The notes: a model not told the origin generated them from the letters alone. Shown: positions 10,401 through 21,820, numbered from the stretch's first letter. The stretch is 64,000 nt of DNA from Podocnemis expansa (GCA_007922195.1 ML682125.1:2106662-2170661); one strand, 5' to 3'. Made by a program: numbers and translations.

Positions 10401-12330
10401 ATCGAGGAACCATGCTGTAAGGTGCATCCTGCTTAGGTGAGTATGTTGTGTCTTGCCTTTGTTCTGAGTAAGTAAGTTGGGAATTTGCGGCAGGGGAATA
10501 GGTGAGTCCTTGGACACGCGTATGAGTAGAGAGTACCAGGTCTGTCTCGGCCAAGCTGGAGTGACCAATATGAGTTCCGCTCTGTCCTGTTTCACCTTTT
10601 GGAGTGTTCTGGGGATCAAAGGAATTGGGGGGGAAAGCATAGAGGAGACCATAGTCCCATTTGGTTAGGAATGCATCCCCCAGCGAGTCATATCCACGAC
10701 CTGCCCTTGAACAAAACAGTGGACATTTCTTGTTGACCTGGGTCGTGAACAAGTCTACCCTCAGATATCCCCATTGTCGGAATATACTCATGAGAACTGT
10801 GTCGTTCAGTTCCCATTCGTGAGGATCCAGAAAGTTTCTGCTTAGATCATCTGCGACTGTGTTTAGTATGCCCGGTAAGTACACAGCAGAAATCCGAATA
10901 TCGTGTTTCAGGCACCATTGCCATAGCTTCAATGCCTCCAGGCACAGGGCCCGTGAGCGAGCGCCCCCCTGGCGATTGATGTAATACATAGTTGCCACAT
11001 TGTCTGTCTGAATTTTGATGCTCTTGCCTTTTATAATAGGAAATGTTGACAGGCATTCCGCACTGCCCATAGCTCGAGTATATTGATATGCAGGGTGGTC
11101 TCTTGACGGGCCCGCCTTCCTTGCACTGTCAGGTCTCCGAGGTGGGCTCCCCATCCCGCGAGAGAGGCGTTGGTGGAGATGAGGATGTCTGCTGCTTCTT
11201 TAGTGAACGGCACGCCCTGAAGCAAGTTTCTCGGAGAGGTCCACCAGGTAAGGGTGTATTTTATTGGCTGCGGGACTGATAGATTCTGATATTTTGCATG
11301 TCTGTGCGGCTTGAGTTCCTTCAGGAAGCACAATTGCACATGCCTCATGTGCAGTCTGGAATTGGGGACCAGGTAAGTTGCCGCTGCCATATGGCCAAGA
11401 AGTTGCATGCATGTGAGAGCCGAAACCGATGGGAAAGATCGAATCTGGTGTATGATATTGGATATAGCTGCGATCCGGTCTGATGTGAGGAACGCTCTGC
11501 AAGAGGGAGTATGTATTCGAGCTCCTATAAACTGAATCTGTTGTGTTGGAATCATGAGGGATTTGTTGTAATTGATGGTCAGACCCAATGAGAGGAACAG
11601 AGATTCTGTCATTCTCACTGCCTCCTGAGCTGCGGAGAAGGAGCACGCCCTCAATAGGAAATCATCCAGATAGGGAAAGATAGATATTCCCCTTCTTCTC
11701 AGATATGCTATCGGTGCTGCCATAATCTTTGAAAACACTCTTGGCGCTGTACATAGGCTGAAGGGGAGCACATTGAACTGATAATGATGTTGCAGGAATG
11801 TGAATCGCAGGAATTTCCTGTGAGCTGGATGTACTGTGACATGGAAATATGCGTCCTTGAGGTCGAGGGATGCCAGCCAATCGTCTCTCTCTAGGGATGG
11901 AAGAATATTAGACAACATTACCATTTTAAATTTGTGCACCCGTACGAAGTTGTTAAGGGCTCTAAGGTCCATGATCAGTCTCCAGCCCCCTGTCTTTTTC
12001 CGTGTTAAGAAATATCTGGAATAGAATCACTTTCCCCTATATTCTACAGGGACCTTCTGTATCGCTCCGATGGTCAGGAGGGTGTTCACTTCCTCCCTCA
12101 AAAGTTGTACATGAGAGGGGTCCCTGAAGAGGGACGGGGAAGGGGGTTTGGGGATAGATGTGGCTGTGAATGGAATTAAGTAGCCAGACTCAACAATCTC
12201 TAACACCCATTTGTCCGATGTAATGGACGCCCATCTGTGGATGTATGGTGCTAGTTTGTCAGTGAACCGTGCAGGTGCTTCAGTTCCATCAATGAAAGGT
12301 GTTATACGTTGGCTAGGAGAACCCTCTACC
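9928..12330 (-). pseudogene. DIRS reverse transcriptase / RNase H
   Basis: Read on the minus strand, the RT region runs from about 12330. Its fingers have KKTGGWRLIMDLRALN, its palm motif A is SLDLKDAYFHV and its catalytic box is YLDDFLL. These are typical of the DIRS clade. RNase H follows (ILELWAVRNACQHF, then IQTDNVATMYYINRQGG and a VADDLSR end). It leads into the VDLFTTQVNKKCPLFC region that DIRS proteins carry between RNase H and the recombinase. An in-frame TGA at 12027-12029 interrupts the N-terminal part and a frameshift near 11040-11060 splits RNase H. The frame after that shift runs without a stop to 9928, so it also encodes the N-terminal half of the recombinase. Confidence 0.9.
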
Positions 12331-12336
12331 TGATTC

Positions 12337-14545
12337 TCAAAAGTGCTGTTTGGTCAATTGGGGTTGCAAATTAGGTGCTGGTTGGGTGCCTTGCCTGCGT
12401 CTATAATTTTGCTGCTTCAACCTCAGGCACAAGGAGTCAAACCTTCTGCGCTGTTGCTGATAGGAGAATCTGTTACTCCTATTATATTGGTACCTGTTGT
12501 TCCGAGGTATATACATAGGCGATTGAATTCCTAGCATTTGGAGAGTAGCCCTCGAGTCTTTCAGCGAATGCATTAGCTCATTTGTCTTTTCTCCAAACAG
12601 TTTATGTCTATCAAATGGGAGATCTTCGATGAGGGCCTGGAGCTGTCTCGGAAGAGCCTCTGCGTGGAGCCATGAGGACCTACACAGCACTACTGCGGAG
12701 CCAATGGTACGGGTCACTGTGTCTGCCGCATCCAATGCTGCCTGGAGGGCTACCCTTGATATCAGTAACCCCTCCCGAAGAACCGCATTAAATAACTCTT
12801 TTTTTCTCATCAGGAAATGAAGGGGAGAGCTCTGCCAGCTTGGAATAGTTATTGTGATTATAGTCCGCTAAGAGAGCAGCATAATTTGCTATCCTCAGTT
12901 GGAGTGTCGCAGATGTATATATCTTCCTGTCCATTATATCCATCTTCCTATCCTCCTTATCCAGTGGTGATGCTTTACTATAACTCTGCTTCAGATGCTG
13001 GTTTGCCGCGTCTACGACCAGTGAATTAGCCTGTGGGTGGGAGAATAGGAATTCATTATCGTTGGGCATAATAAATTATCTCTTATCGATTTTCTTGTTC
13101 GTGGGCAGTATGGAGGCTGGGGTCTCCCTTATGGCAGTGGCCGGCTCCATAATCCCGTCATCCATGGGCATCGATACCTTGGATGAGGTATTGGCTTGAA
13201 GGATTCTATACAGTCTGTGTTTAGAGGCTGTACCGTCCTGTTCTGGCAAGTCTAAAGACATCGCAATCCTCTTGAAGAGGTCCTGAAATTGTCTGGTGTT
13301 GTCCCCCTTCGATTGTGGTTCGTCCATATTGGCAACCCCAGGTGATTTCGCTTGGGTCACTAGATCGTCTGGCAATCCACTAATGGGGACTGCGGTAGGC
13401 TGCGTCTGATGCAGCTTCTGAGTCTGAGCGGGTGCCATAGGCATTTGCATTGGTGCATAACCTGACCAGTTAAGCCAAGGTGCCCATGGTATACCTTAAG
13501 GTGGATACTGGTACCAGGGATTGTTCTGCCACGGGCATGGCTGAAATTGTAGATTATCGGGTCCCGTTTGTTGCGAAGGGACTCCGGTGTTTCTGTCGTC
13601 TAGCACTGACCCAGAGCTTGAGAGGGGACAGGCATCAGAGGGTGATTGAGACCGATCATCCTCTTCGGAGGATTGCATGCCATATAATGGCGACAAGTGT
13701 GAAGAGGAATCTGAAGAAAAATCTTGTCTGAGACAGTGCTTCATCTTCCTAGACTTCTTCCTCGGTGGAGACGAAGACCTGCCTGTGCGGTTTAGACGTG
13801 GCTTGCCTCCCTGTGTCGGATCCAGACAGGTAACAGGGTGGGGGGGGCATAGCCTGCGGTGCCGGGGACTGGTAGAATGGTGCCGGCATCTGAGTGCACA
13901 CTGGAGAAGGGAGGGGCGGCCTCTGCATGGAGCTGTTCGGCGCCAGCGATGTGGGCGCCGACAGCATTATTGCCGACCTCAGTACCGCGGCCGCTGGTGG
14001 GATCGGGGCCGCTCCGGGCATGACTGCAGTGTCAGTGACAGGCTGCAGAGGCGGAGCCGCAGGCACCGTGATTGGTGCCGGGGTGCCCTCAGTTAGCCCC
14101 GGCACCTTGGAAGATCGATTTGCAGGCGGCATGCTTATGGGCAGCTTTAGCACCCGCTCCGCTGCGGGGCTCTCTGGCAGCTTCTTCTTGCTGCGCCCCG
14201 AACTTTTGGGGGGAGCCAAGGTCTCTTTAGAGTAAGACTGGCTATGCCCCTGCTTGCTCCTGGCCAGTGAGGCTGGGGATGAAGGCTGAGAGCCAGCTTC
14301 GCTGCGGACGTCCTGCAGGGTGAGCCACTCGGCTCTGAGGCTGGGCGGAGTGCTCCCTCCATTAGCATGAGCTTCAGCTTCATGCTCCTGTCCCTCCTTG
14401 CCCTTGATTTCAGGGAGGCACAGTGAGGGCAGGATTTTGCTAGGTGTGCCTCTTCCAGGCACTTTATACACTGGTCATGACCATCTGAAGTTGGCACAGG
14501 GTCATGACGTTTTACACAGCGTTTAAACCCTGAGGCGTTAGGCAT
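12337..14545 (-). pseudogene. DIRS Gag-like protein
   Basis: The first frame starts at 14545 (MPNASGFKRCVKRHDP) and carries a Cys/His cluster (CIKCLEEAHLAKSCPHC), probably a zinc-binding motif. It then shifts to a Pro/Ser/Ala-rich middle (about 14390-13750), a Ser-rich acidic stretch (SSEEDDRSQSPSD), a helical part (13450-12788) and an Arg/Gln-rich tail (NRFSYQQQRRRFDS) ending at 12337. Order and composition match the first ORF of vertebrate DIRS elements. At least three frame changes are needed to read it through, so it is inactive as it stands. Confidence 0.82.
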
Positions 14546-14702
14546 CTTGAGTAAGCCATGGTTTTTGGGTTTTTTTTTCCTTTTACAGGTAAGTGTTGAA
14601 GTATCAACGTATCTAAGTAAGTAACACTAACTAACTATAAAGAACTACTAACTAACTACAGTGGCTGCGGTAAAGAGCTCTTCTCAGATGGTGCTAAGTG
14701 CT

Positions 14703-14894
14703 GAGGCGGTTGAGAAGGAACTGACAGGTGGGAGGGGGGAGCGCACATTCCAAATGGCGGGAAGACAGCAGTGACGTCATCGGAGCAGCACGCCCCCCCC
14801 CCTCCAGGATTCTGCTATTAACATCTCCAGTGCGAGGTGAGGGTGCAGCCACACACCTAAAGTGGAGCAGCAGGGACACTGCTCGACAAAGAAG
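14703..14894. repeat. DIRS right terminal repeat plus outer extension
   Basis: This is the inverted partner of 8987-9160 (to 14877), with an additional outer end 14878-14894 (CACTGCTCGACAAAGAAG). It contains the same TGACGTCA box and a C-homopolymer near 14793. The CR1 tail at 14895 abuts it directly. Confidence 0.88.
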
Positions 14895-15425
14895 CATAGA
14901 ATCATAGGGTTGGAAGGGACCTCATGAGGTCATCTAGTCCAACCCCCTGCCAAAAAAGCAAGACCACTCCCACTAAATTATCCCAGCCAGAGTTTTGTCC
15001 AGCCAGGCCTTAAACATCTCCAAAGATGGAGATCCCACCACCTCCCTAGGTAGCCCATTCCAGTGCTTTACCACTTGCTTAGTAAGAAAGTTTTTCCTAA
15101 TATCCAGTCTCAACCTCCCCAGCTGCAACTTGAAACCATTGCTCCTTGTTCTATCCTCTGTTACTACTGAGAACAGCCAAGTTCCATCCTCCTTGGAGCA
15201 TCCTTTCAGGTAGTTGAAGGGTGCTATCAAATCCCCCCTCAGTCTTCTCTTCTGCAGGCTAAACAAGCCTAGTTTCCTTCAGTCTTTCTTCATAGCTCTT
15301 GTGCTCTAGCCCCTTGAACATTTTTGTTGCCCTCTGCTGGACTCTTTCTAATTTGTCCACATCCTTTTTGTAGTGGGGAGCCCAAAACTGGACACCGTAT
15401 TCCAGATGCAGCCTCACCATTCCTT
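14895..15425 (-). mobile_element. CR1 LINE, 5'-truncated copy abutting the DIRS element
   Basis: From the plus side it starts with the reversed CR1 tail CATAGAATCATAGGG and the GGAAGGGACCTCATGAGG block. It then runs into the C-terminal RT region (minus-strand [21 protein letters not shown] near 15266). It is truncated near 15425. Sequence similarity to the 17-21 kb copy is high, so this is a younger insertion than CR1 copy B. Confidence 0.88.
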
Positions 15426-15560
15426 GATGAATTTGGAGTTTGCAGGTTAGTCCAATTCCTCTGGTAGAGACCCAGCACCTGGGTGGGTCTTAGTCCTTTG
15501 TTCAGTTTTGGAATAGCTCCAAAGGTGGGTGTTGGTTGCAGACTGGAGACTAATGGCAAA
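14973..15560 (-). pseudogene. CR1 ORF2 C-terminal remnant
   Basis: The minus-strand frame 15266-14973 encodes the final CR1 ORF2 block, ending in [13 protein letters not shown]. Upstream text to about 15425 continues the same protein in another frame ([15 protein letters not shown] reading of the shifted frame). It is truncated and frameshifted. Confidence 0.75.
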
Positions 15561-15975
15561 AAGGAGATGGGGCTGCTGCCTTTTATTACCTCTGTCCTTC
15601 CTCATGCTGTGCAGATTTCTTGCAAGTCAAAATGGAGTCGAGGCACATGGGCAAGTGGTAGTGGCTCAACAGGTTTCTCCCTGGGCCCACTATACCTGGG
15701 AGCTTCCCTAGTGAGCCATTAAGGAAACAATGGAATGGTTGCAGGCATCCATTCTGGGAGTGTCTTAGAATCAAATAACTTGGAACACAAATAGAACAAA
15801 CATATTCCTAACTTCTAATACAGATATGACACTGACACATAAACTATGGAATCATTCCTAGCAGATTACAACCTTTTTATAGGTACCAAACATGGCATAT
15901 CACATATGGATTATTGCAAATATGAAATATTAATATGAAAAATAATAATGAATGAGTCTTTAAAGCCAGACAGTG
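15430..15975 (-). mobile_element. LTR-like segment, right piece
   Basis: This is the continuation of the segment at 8546-8937. It is AT-rich at its right end and finishes (minus sense start) with TGTGACACTGTC. It separates two pieces of CR1 copy B. No coding capacity is recognised. Confidence 0.38.
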
Positions 15976-16430
15976 TCACATTAAATCCATGCTACCACTT
16001 AGCATCTTTGGCTCCATTATTTTTCCTGGTACAGAGGTTAAGCTGAATTGTCTGTAACTCCCTGGGTTGTCCTTATTTCCCTTTTTATAAATGAGTACTA
16101 TATTTCCTCTTTTCCAGTCCTCTGGGACCTCTCCAGCCTTCCATGATTTTTCAGAGATAATAGTCAATGGCTCAGATATCTCTTGAGTCAGCTCCTTGAG
16201 TATTCTAAGGTACATAGCATTGTGCCCTTGTGACTTGAAGACATCTCTCTTGTCCAGGCAATTATTAACTTGTTCTTTCCCTATTTTTAGCTTCTGATCC
16301 TATCGCAATTTATTGCCCTCCCCTACGTCAAGTATCCAGTCAGCACCAACCTTCTTGGTGAAGACCAAAATGAAGAAATGATTTGGTTCCTCTGTCATTT
16401 CCACATATGATAAAATGAACTTTGGGGGAT
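15976..16430 (-). mobile_element. CR1 LINE copy B, 5' piece (RT fingers)
   Basis: The minus-strand frame 16215-15976 reads MYLRILKELTQEISEPL, then [19 protein letters not shown] and SLTSVPGKIME, which is the CR1 RT fingers region. This is just the part missing 5' of the 7427-8545 piece, so the two are probably one element split by the LTR-like segment. The 5' limit near 16430 is approximate. Confidence 0.75.
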
Positions 16431-16800
16431 AGGCCTGTGAATTTGATACCTTCTTTTCCCTCATCATCCTTCTGCTTAGTGCTACTTCAGGGATGTGGGG
16501 TGGGTCAACAGATTTCTTTAGGCTACACCCCAGTCCTTCCTCACCATATGCATTAGGTCAATGTCCCTCTGTCTCCTACGGCAGAAGTGCAGCTCCCCTG
16601 CTTGTTTCTTCTTGCCTGTGTTCTGTTTTACTGTCACATTTTAAATCCAATTAATTTTGACAGTACCACTCTAAGGATAAATGAAAGAGAGTAAAAATAA
16701 CAGCACCTCTTTGGTGGGACTTCTTCAAGGGTGGAAGTAGCTATGACCCTTGCCCTCTCAGATGGGTCTGGTATTAATTAGGCAATTACTTTTATGTGGT
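16431..16800. other. Intronic stretch between CR1 copies
   Basis: No gene is seen. It may contain more eroded CR1 sequence (CCTCATCATCCTTCTGC text), but the boundary cannot be set by eye. Confidence 0.35.
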
Positions 16801-16940
16801 TAATCTTTGTTATTGGCTAAAGTTAACAACAATTTCTAGCAGCCTTGTGATTGGCCTGCCCCTGTGTGACTAACGAGGGGCAAGGGTTGACTTAGGCAGA
16901 GAAGGCTTTAAAAGCCAGTGGCTGAGCAACCAGAGGGAGC

Positions 16941-18047
16941 TTGCGAACAGGGGAGTTTGTGGAGGAGTTTGGTGAGGCCACAGTGGTGAAGAGGAGCTGC
17001 ACTGCTTGTGCCAGCGCCCCTTCTGTTTCCTTTGCTTCTGTTTGTTGCCAGACAGACTGTCTGACCATGGATATTTCCACCCAGATCCTGGTGTGGATTT
17101 TCAGGGACTGTGGCCTTCATTTTCCTGCCACTGATGATCAGGCTAGGGAGGTGAATCTATGTGATAGGTGCCTGCTGGTGGCATCTCTCTGGAAACAGGT
17201 AGGAGAGTTACAGGAGGAGGTGTCACGACTCAGGGGTATCTATGCCCTGGAAAAGTTCCTTGAAAGTGTCCATGATGAGACCTGCAAGGAGGAGGTCCCT
17301 ATCCCAGTGCCAAGGGCTACTGCCACAGCTCTGGAAATGGATGGGATGCCTATGGCAGAGGAAGAAGACTGACAGCTGGTCACCTCTGGCAGTAGACAGT
17401 GCTCCACGCCTGCTCACATCCCACCATCCATTGTGGTGAGGAACCATTATGCGGTGCTGGACACAATGAAGGAGGTAGAGGAGATGCCATCCACCCCAGA
17501 GGCTGGGGAGATCACGGCCACCTGACCTAAGAGGAAACGTAGGGTTGTGGTGATTGGGGACTCACTCCTGAGAGGAACGGAGGCACCCATCTGTCGCTCT
17601 GACAAGGTCTCTAGAGAGGTATGCTGCCTGCCAGGTGCCCGTATCCGAGACGTAACGGAGGGATTGTCAAAAATCATCCGCCCCTCAGACTACTACCCCA
17701 TGCTTCTTATCCATGTGGGTACCAATGATACTGCAAAAGGTGATCCTCAGCAGATCAAAAGTGACTTCAGGACTCTGGGAGCAAGGGTGAAGGACTCTGG
17801 AGCACAGGTGATGTTCTCCTCGAACCTTCCAGTCAAGGCTAGAGGCCTGAGGAGAGGCAGATGCATCCTAGAGGTGAATGCCTGGTTGCGAAGATGGTGT
17901 GGTCAGGAGGGATTTGGCTTCCTTGACCATGGAGTCCTGTTTCAGGACAGAGGATTGATAGGCAGAGATGGCCTTCACCTGTCCAGAAAGGGGAAGAGCA
18001 TATTTGGGCACAGACTGGCTGACCTAGTGAGGAGGGCTTTAAACTAG
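16941..18047 (+). pseudogene. CR1 ORF1 protein with SGNH/GDSL esterase domain
   Basis: One reading frame covers the whole protein (about 369 codons) with only two nonsense codons, TGA at 17370-17372 and TGA at 17523-17525, and no frameshift. The N-terminal part has a Cys-rich segment (CDRCLLVASLW) and a coiled-coil-like stretch (VGELQEEVSRLRG). The C-terminal half is an SGNH hydrolase: block I VVIGDSLLRG, block III HVGTNDTA, and the catalytic Asp-His block DGLHLS. CR1-clade ORF1 proteins are known to carry this esterase; its role in retrotransposition is thought to involve RNP or membrane association. The frame ends with a normal stop at 18045-18047. Confidence 0.9.
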
Positions 18048-18326
18048 GTTCAACAGGGGAAGGAGACCAAAGCCCGCAGGTAAGTGACAATGTGGGTGAT
18101 CTGGGGGAAGGGATGGAACTTGGGGGGTGCTGGGACTGTAGCACCAGGAATAAAAGAGAAGCTAGTTGGAACATGGGGGGGGGGAGAATCAAATAATTGT
18201 CTTAAGTGTTCTACTGAAGCCCCAATATGTGAGGAGAGTGGGGGAGGAGAACTCCAAGAAGAAATGTAAGGAGGCTTATGTAATAGAATTGGAAATTAAC
18301 ATGACAAAGTAGGGCAATCAGCCGGG

Positions 18327-21087
18327 TATCTTAGGTGCCTATACACTAATGCGAGGAGCCTTGGAAATAAGCAAGAAGAATTGGTAGTACTAGCATAGAC
18401 AAGGAACTATGATATCATAGGAATAACGGAGACGTGGTGGGATAGTCTGCACAACTGGAGCTCTGCCATGGATGGCTATAAACTATTCAGGACAGACAGG
18501 CAGGGAAGAAGAGGGGGAGGAGTAGTACTATATGTAAAAGAGCTCTGTGACTGCTCAGAGCTCCATTGTGGAAGTGGAAGTGTGCCAGTAGAAAGTCTGT
18601 GGGTTACATTGAGAGGGGAAAGCAACAAGGGGGATGTTGTGGTGGGTGTCTGCTATAGACCACCAGACCAGAAGCTGGAGGTGGATGAGGTGTTCTATGG
18701 ACAACTAGCGGAAGCTTCTAGATCACAGGCCCTGGTGCTGATGGGGGACTTCAATTTCCCTGACATCTGCTGGGAGGCCAATACAGCAGTGCATGGACAA
18801 TCCAGGAAATTTTTAGAGAGTGTTGGGGACAACTTTCTAGTACAAATGCTGGAGGAACCAACTAGGGGCCTTGCACCTCTTGACCTGCTGCTCACAAACA
18901 GGGAAAACTGATCAGGGACGTAGAGGTAAATGGCAAGCTAGGCAGTAGTGACCATGACATGGTTGAGTTCAGGATGCTGATTAAAGGAAGGAAGGAAAGA
19001 AGCAAAACAAAACCCCTGGACTTCAAAAAAGCAGATTTTGGCTCCCTCAGGGAACTGATGGGCAGGATCCTTTGGGAAGCTAATCTGAAGGGGAAAGGAG
19101 TCCAGGAGAGTTGGTTATATTTTAAAGAAACCCTGCTAAGGGCACAGGAAGTTGCCATTCCAATTAGGAGAAAGAACAAACATGTGAGACAGCCAGAATG
19201 GCTTAGCTGAGAACTCTGCTCTGAGCTTAAACATAAAAAGGAAGCTTGCAGGAAGTGGAAGCTTGGTCAGATACTAAGGAAGCATATAAAGATATTGCTA
19301 GGGACTGCAGAGATAAAATCAGAAAGGCCAAAGGACAAATGGAGTTGCAGCTAGCGAGGGATGTAAAGGATAACAAGAAGGGGTTCTACAAGTATGTTAA
19401 TAACAAGAAGAGAATCAGGGATGGCGTAGGTCCCTTGCTGAATGGGGCAGGCATCCTTGTGACAGAGGATGAGGGAAAAGCTGAAGCGCTCAATGCATTT
19501 TTTGCTTCAGTTTTCACAGGCAGGGTCAGCTCCCAGCCCACTACCATGGGTATGGCAGATTGGAGAGAAGAAGAGAGGCCCTTGGTGACGGAAGGTCAGG
19601 TTAGGGACTGCTTAAAGAAGCTGGATGTGCACAAGTCCATGGGGCCAGACGAACTGCATCCAAGGGTGCTAAAGGAATTGGCCAATGAGATAGCAGCACC
19701 GCTGGCCATTATCTTTCAAAACTCATGGAGAACGGGGGAGGTGCCAGAGGATTGGAAAAAAGCAAATGTAGTGCCTATTTTCAAGAAAGGGAAAAAGGAG
19801 GATCCGGGGAATTACAGACCAGTCAGCCTCACCTCAATCCCTGAAAAAAATTATGGAGCAGGTTCTCAAAGAATCCATCCTAAAACCCTTAGAGGAAAAT
19901 AAAGGGATCAGGAACAGTCAGCATGGATTTACCAAGGGCAAATCATGCCTGACCAATCTCATTTCCTTCTATGATCAGATGACTGGTTTTCTGGATGCAG
20001 GAGGAACCGTTGATGTGATATACCTTGATTTTAGCAAGGCTTTTGATACAGTTTCCCACAGCATTCTCACTGGCAAATTAAGGAAGTATGAGTTGGATAG
20101 GTGGACTATAAGGTGGATAGAAAACTGGCTAGATCAACGGTTTCAGCGTGTAGGAATCAATGGTTCCATGTCTAGCTGGCAACCAGTAATGAGGGGTGTG
20201 CCCCAGCGGTTGGTCCTGGGGCGGGTTCTGTTCAACATTTTCATCAATGATCTGGATGATGGAATAGCCTGCACTCTTAGTAAGTTTCCGGATGACACCA
20301 AGCTGGGGGGAACAGTGGACACGTTGGAGGGCAAGGACGGGATTCAGGGAGACCTAGATAAATTGGAACAGTGGGCCAATAGAAATCTTATGAGGTTCAA
20401 TAAGGACAAGTGTAAAATCCTGCACTTGGGATGGAAAAACCCCAGGCACTGCTACAGGCTGGGGAACATTCAGCTAAGTAGCAGCAGCATAGAAAAGGAT
20501 CTGGGGGGTCATGGTAGATGGGAAGCTGGATATGAGTCAGCAGTGTGCTCTTGCGGCCAAAAAGGCCAATGGCATACTGGGCTGCATCAAAAGAAGTGTT
20601 ACCAGCAGATCAAGGGATGTGATCATTCCCCTGTATTCTGCACTGGTGAGGCCACATCTAGAATATTGTGTTCAGTTTTGGGCTCCCCATTACAAAAAGG
20701 ACAGGGACATGCTGGAGAGAGTCCAGCGGAGGGCAATCAAAATGATTAAAGGGCTGGAGCACAAGCCCTATGAGGAAAGACTGAAAGCATTAGGTTTATT
20801 TAGTCTGCAGAAGAGAAGATTGAGGGGAGATTTGATAGCAATCTTCAACTACTTGAAGGGATGCTCCAAGGAGGAGGGAGCTTGACTATTCTCGGTAGTA
20901 ACGGAGGACAGAACGAGGAGCAATGGTCTCAAGTTGCAGTTAGGGAGGTCGAGGCTGGATATTAGGAAAAACTTTTTTACTAGGCGAGTGGTGAAGCATT
21001 GGAATGAGCTGCTTAGGGAGGTGGTGGAGTCTCCATCTTTGGAGGTGTTTAAGGCCCAGCTGGACAAAACCATGACTGGGATGGTTT
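18327..21087 (+). pseudogene. CR1 ORF2: AP endonuclease and reverse transcriptase
   Basis: The endonuclease occupies 18327-18911: CLYTNARSLGNKQEE, then IGITETWW (catalytic Glu), VCYRPP and [10 protein letters not shown] (catalytic Asp-Asn), with one nonsense TAG at 18396-18398. A frameshift near 18905 leads to the linker and then the RT: fingers [34 protein letters not shown] and FTKGKSCLTNLISFYD, and palm YLDFSKAFDTVSH. The catalytic box reads FPDD instead of FADD. Further breaks lie at 19208 (stop), about 19845 in an A-homopolymer, about 20507 in a G-homopolymer, and TGA at 20883-20885, where the copy at 1 kb has CGA. Not functional. Confidence 0.92.
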
Positions 21088-21175
21088 AGTGGAAGTGGTC
21101 CTGCCTCTGGCAGGGGGTTGGACTAGATGACCTATGAGGTCCCTTCCAACCCTATGATTCTATTATTCGATTAAT

Positions 21176-21820
21176 TATTTCCCCCATATTCCCCCAACTT
21201 TCAGAAGAAAAAAAGCAGGGCCTACTTGCTTAATTTGAGGATGACAGGTGTAGCAGCAGCTGCTTTGGAGCCCAGTGTGACCTGATGTGCTAGAAATAAT
21301 GGCCTTAGCAGTGGCAGAGAATTGCACCTTGCTGTCAGGATTATCCTCTGATCAGTCACCACCTCTGGGAGCCTGCAGATCAGCAGCAGTGTGGGGACTG
21401 TGCCCTGGTGATGGTGGGCGGCTGCTGCTGCTGCTGCAGGAGGTGGATACTGGCACCAAATGTGGGAGCAGCACTCTCACTGCAGATGGAAGTAGCTGTG
21501 CAAAGGGAAGAACATGGTTCTGAACCGGCTCTGTCCCCTGCTCCACCAGCAGTCCCAGGCCGGCCATCTGCAGCAGCCTCCAAATGAAGTGTTATGAAAA
21601 TACCCATGCAAATTAGTTGTATCCCTCAGGCACTGGAAAAGTTGCTAATGCTGATTTTTGTGCTGTAACTATTGGTCTTGGTTTAAAAAAACAGCACTTC
21701 CATTACCATCACAATGTCTCCTTTCGGTTCCATGCTACCACCAAGCTTACAATGCGAATTCCCACTTAACCAGTAGTGTCTGACATACTGAAATGCTCCA
21801 TTGTGTAGTGGCTGACCATA
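21176..21820. other. Intron 3 stretch with a short CTG run
   Basis: There is no gene. A short trinucleotide tract (five to six CTG/CTGCTG units) lies at about 21421-21440. The rest is unremarkable. Confidence 0.5.

Larger units (their letters stand above)
8938..14894 (-). mobile_element. DIRS-type tyrosine-recombinase retrotransposon, near full length
   Basis: This is a 5.96-kb element read on the minus strand with the order Gag (14545-12337), reverse transcriptase/RNase H (about 12330-10400) and tyrosine recombinase (about 10400-9321). Inverted terminal repeats lie at 8987-9160 and 14703-14877, each with an unshared outer extension (8938-8986 and 14878-14894). An internal complementary region at 9223-9314 is the reverse complement of the two outer ends joined together. 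This is the diagnostic DIRS architecture, which replicates through a circle and inserts by the recombinase without a target-site duplication. Damage is light: a few frameshifts and stops. That suggests a fairly recent insertion, although no frame is fully intact. Confidence 0.95.
16800..21175 (+). mobile_element. CR1 LINE copy C, nearly full length (about 4.4 kb)
   Basis: The order is 5' UTR (to 16940), ORF1 with esterase domain (16941-18047), ORF2 endonuclease (from about 18327), linker and reverse transcriptase (to about 21087), then 3' UTR and the ATTCTATG-type tail at about 21150-21175. The 5' limit is approximate because the start of the CR1 5' UTR is not obvious. Full-length CR1 copies are rare since most are 5'-truncated. 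The last 1.1 kb is nearly identical to 1-1137. Confidence 0.9.

Noticed and set aside
9928..11154. 408-codon minus-strand frame as a possible host gene
   Set aside because: It lies inside the DIRS terminal repeats and reads as RNase H followed by the N-terminal half of the tyrosine recombinase.
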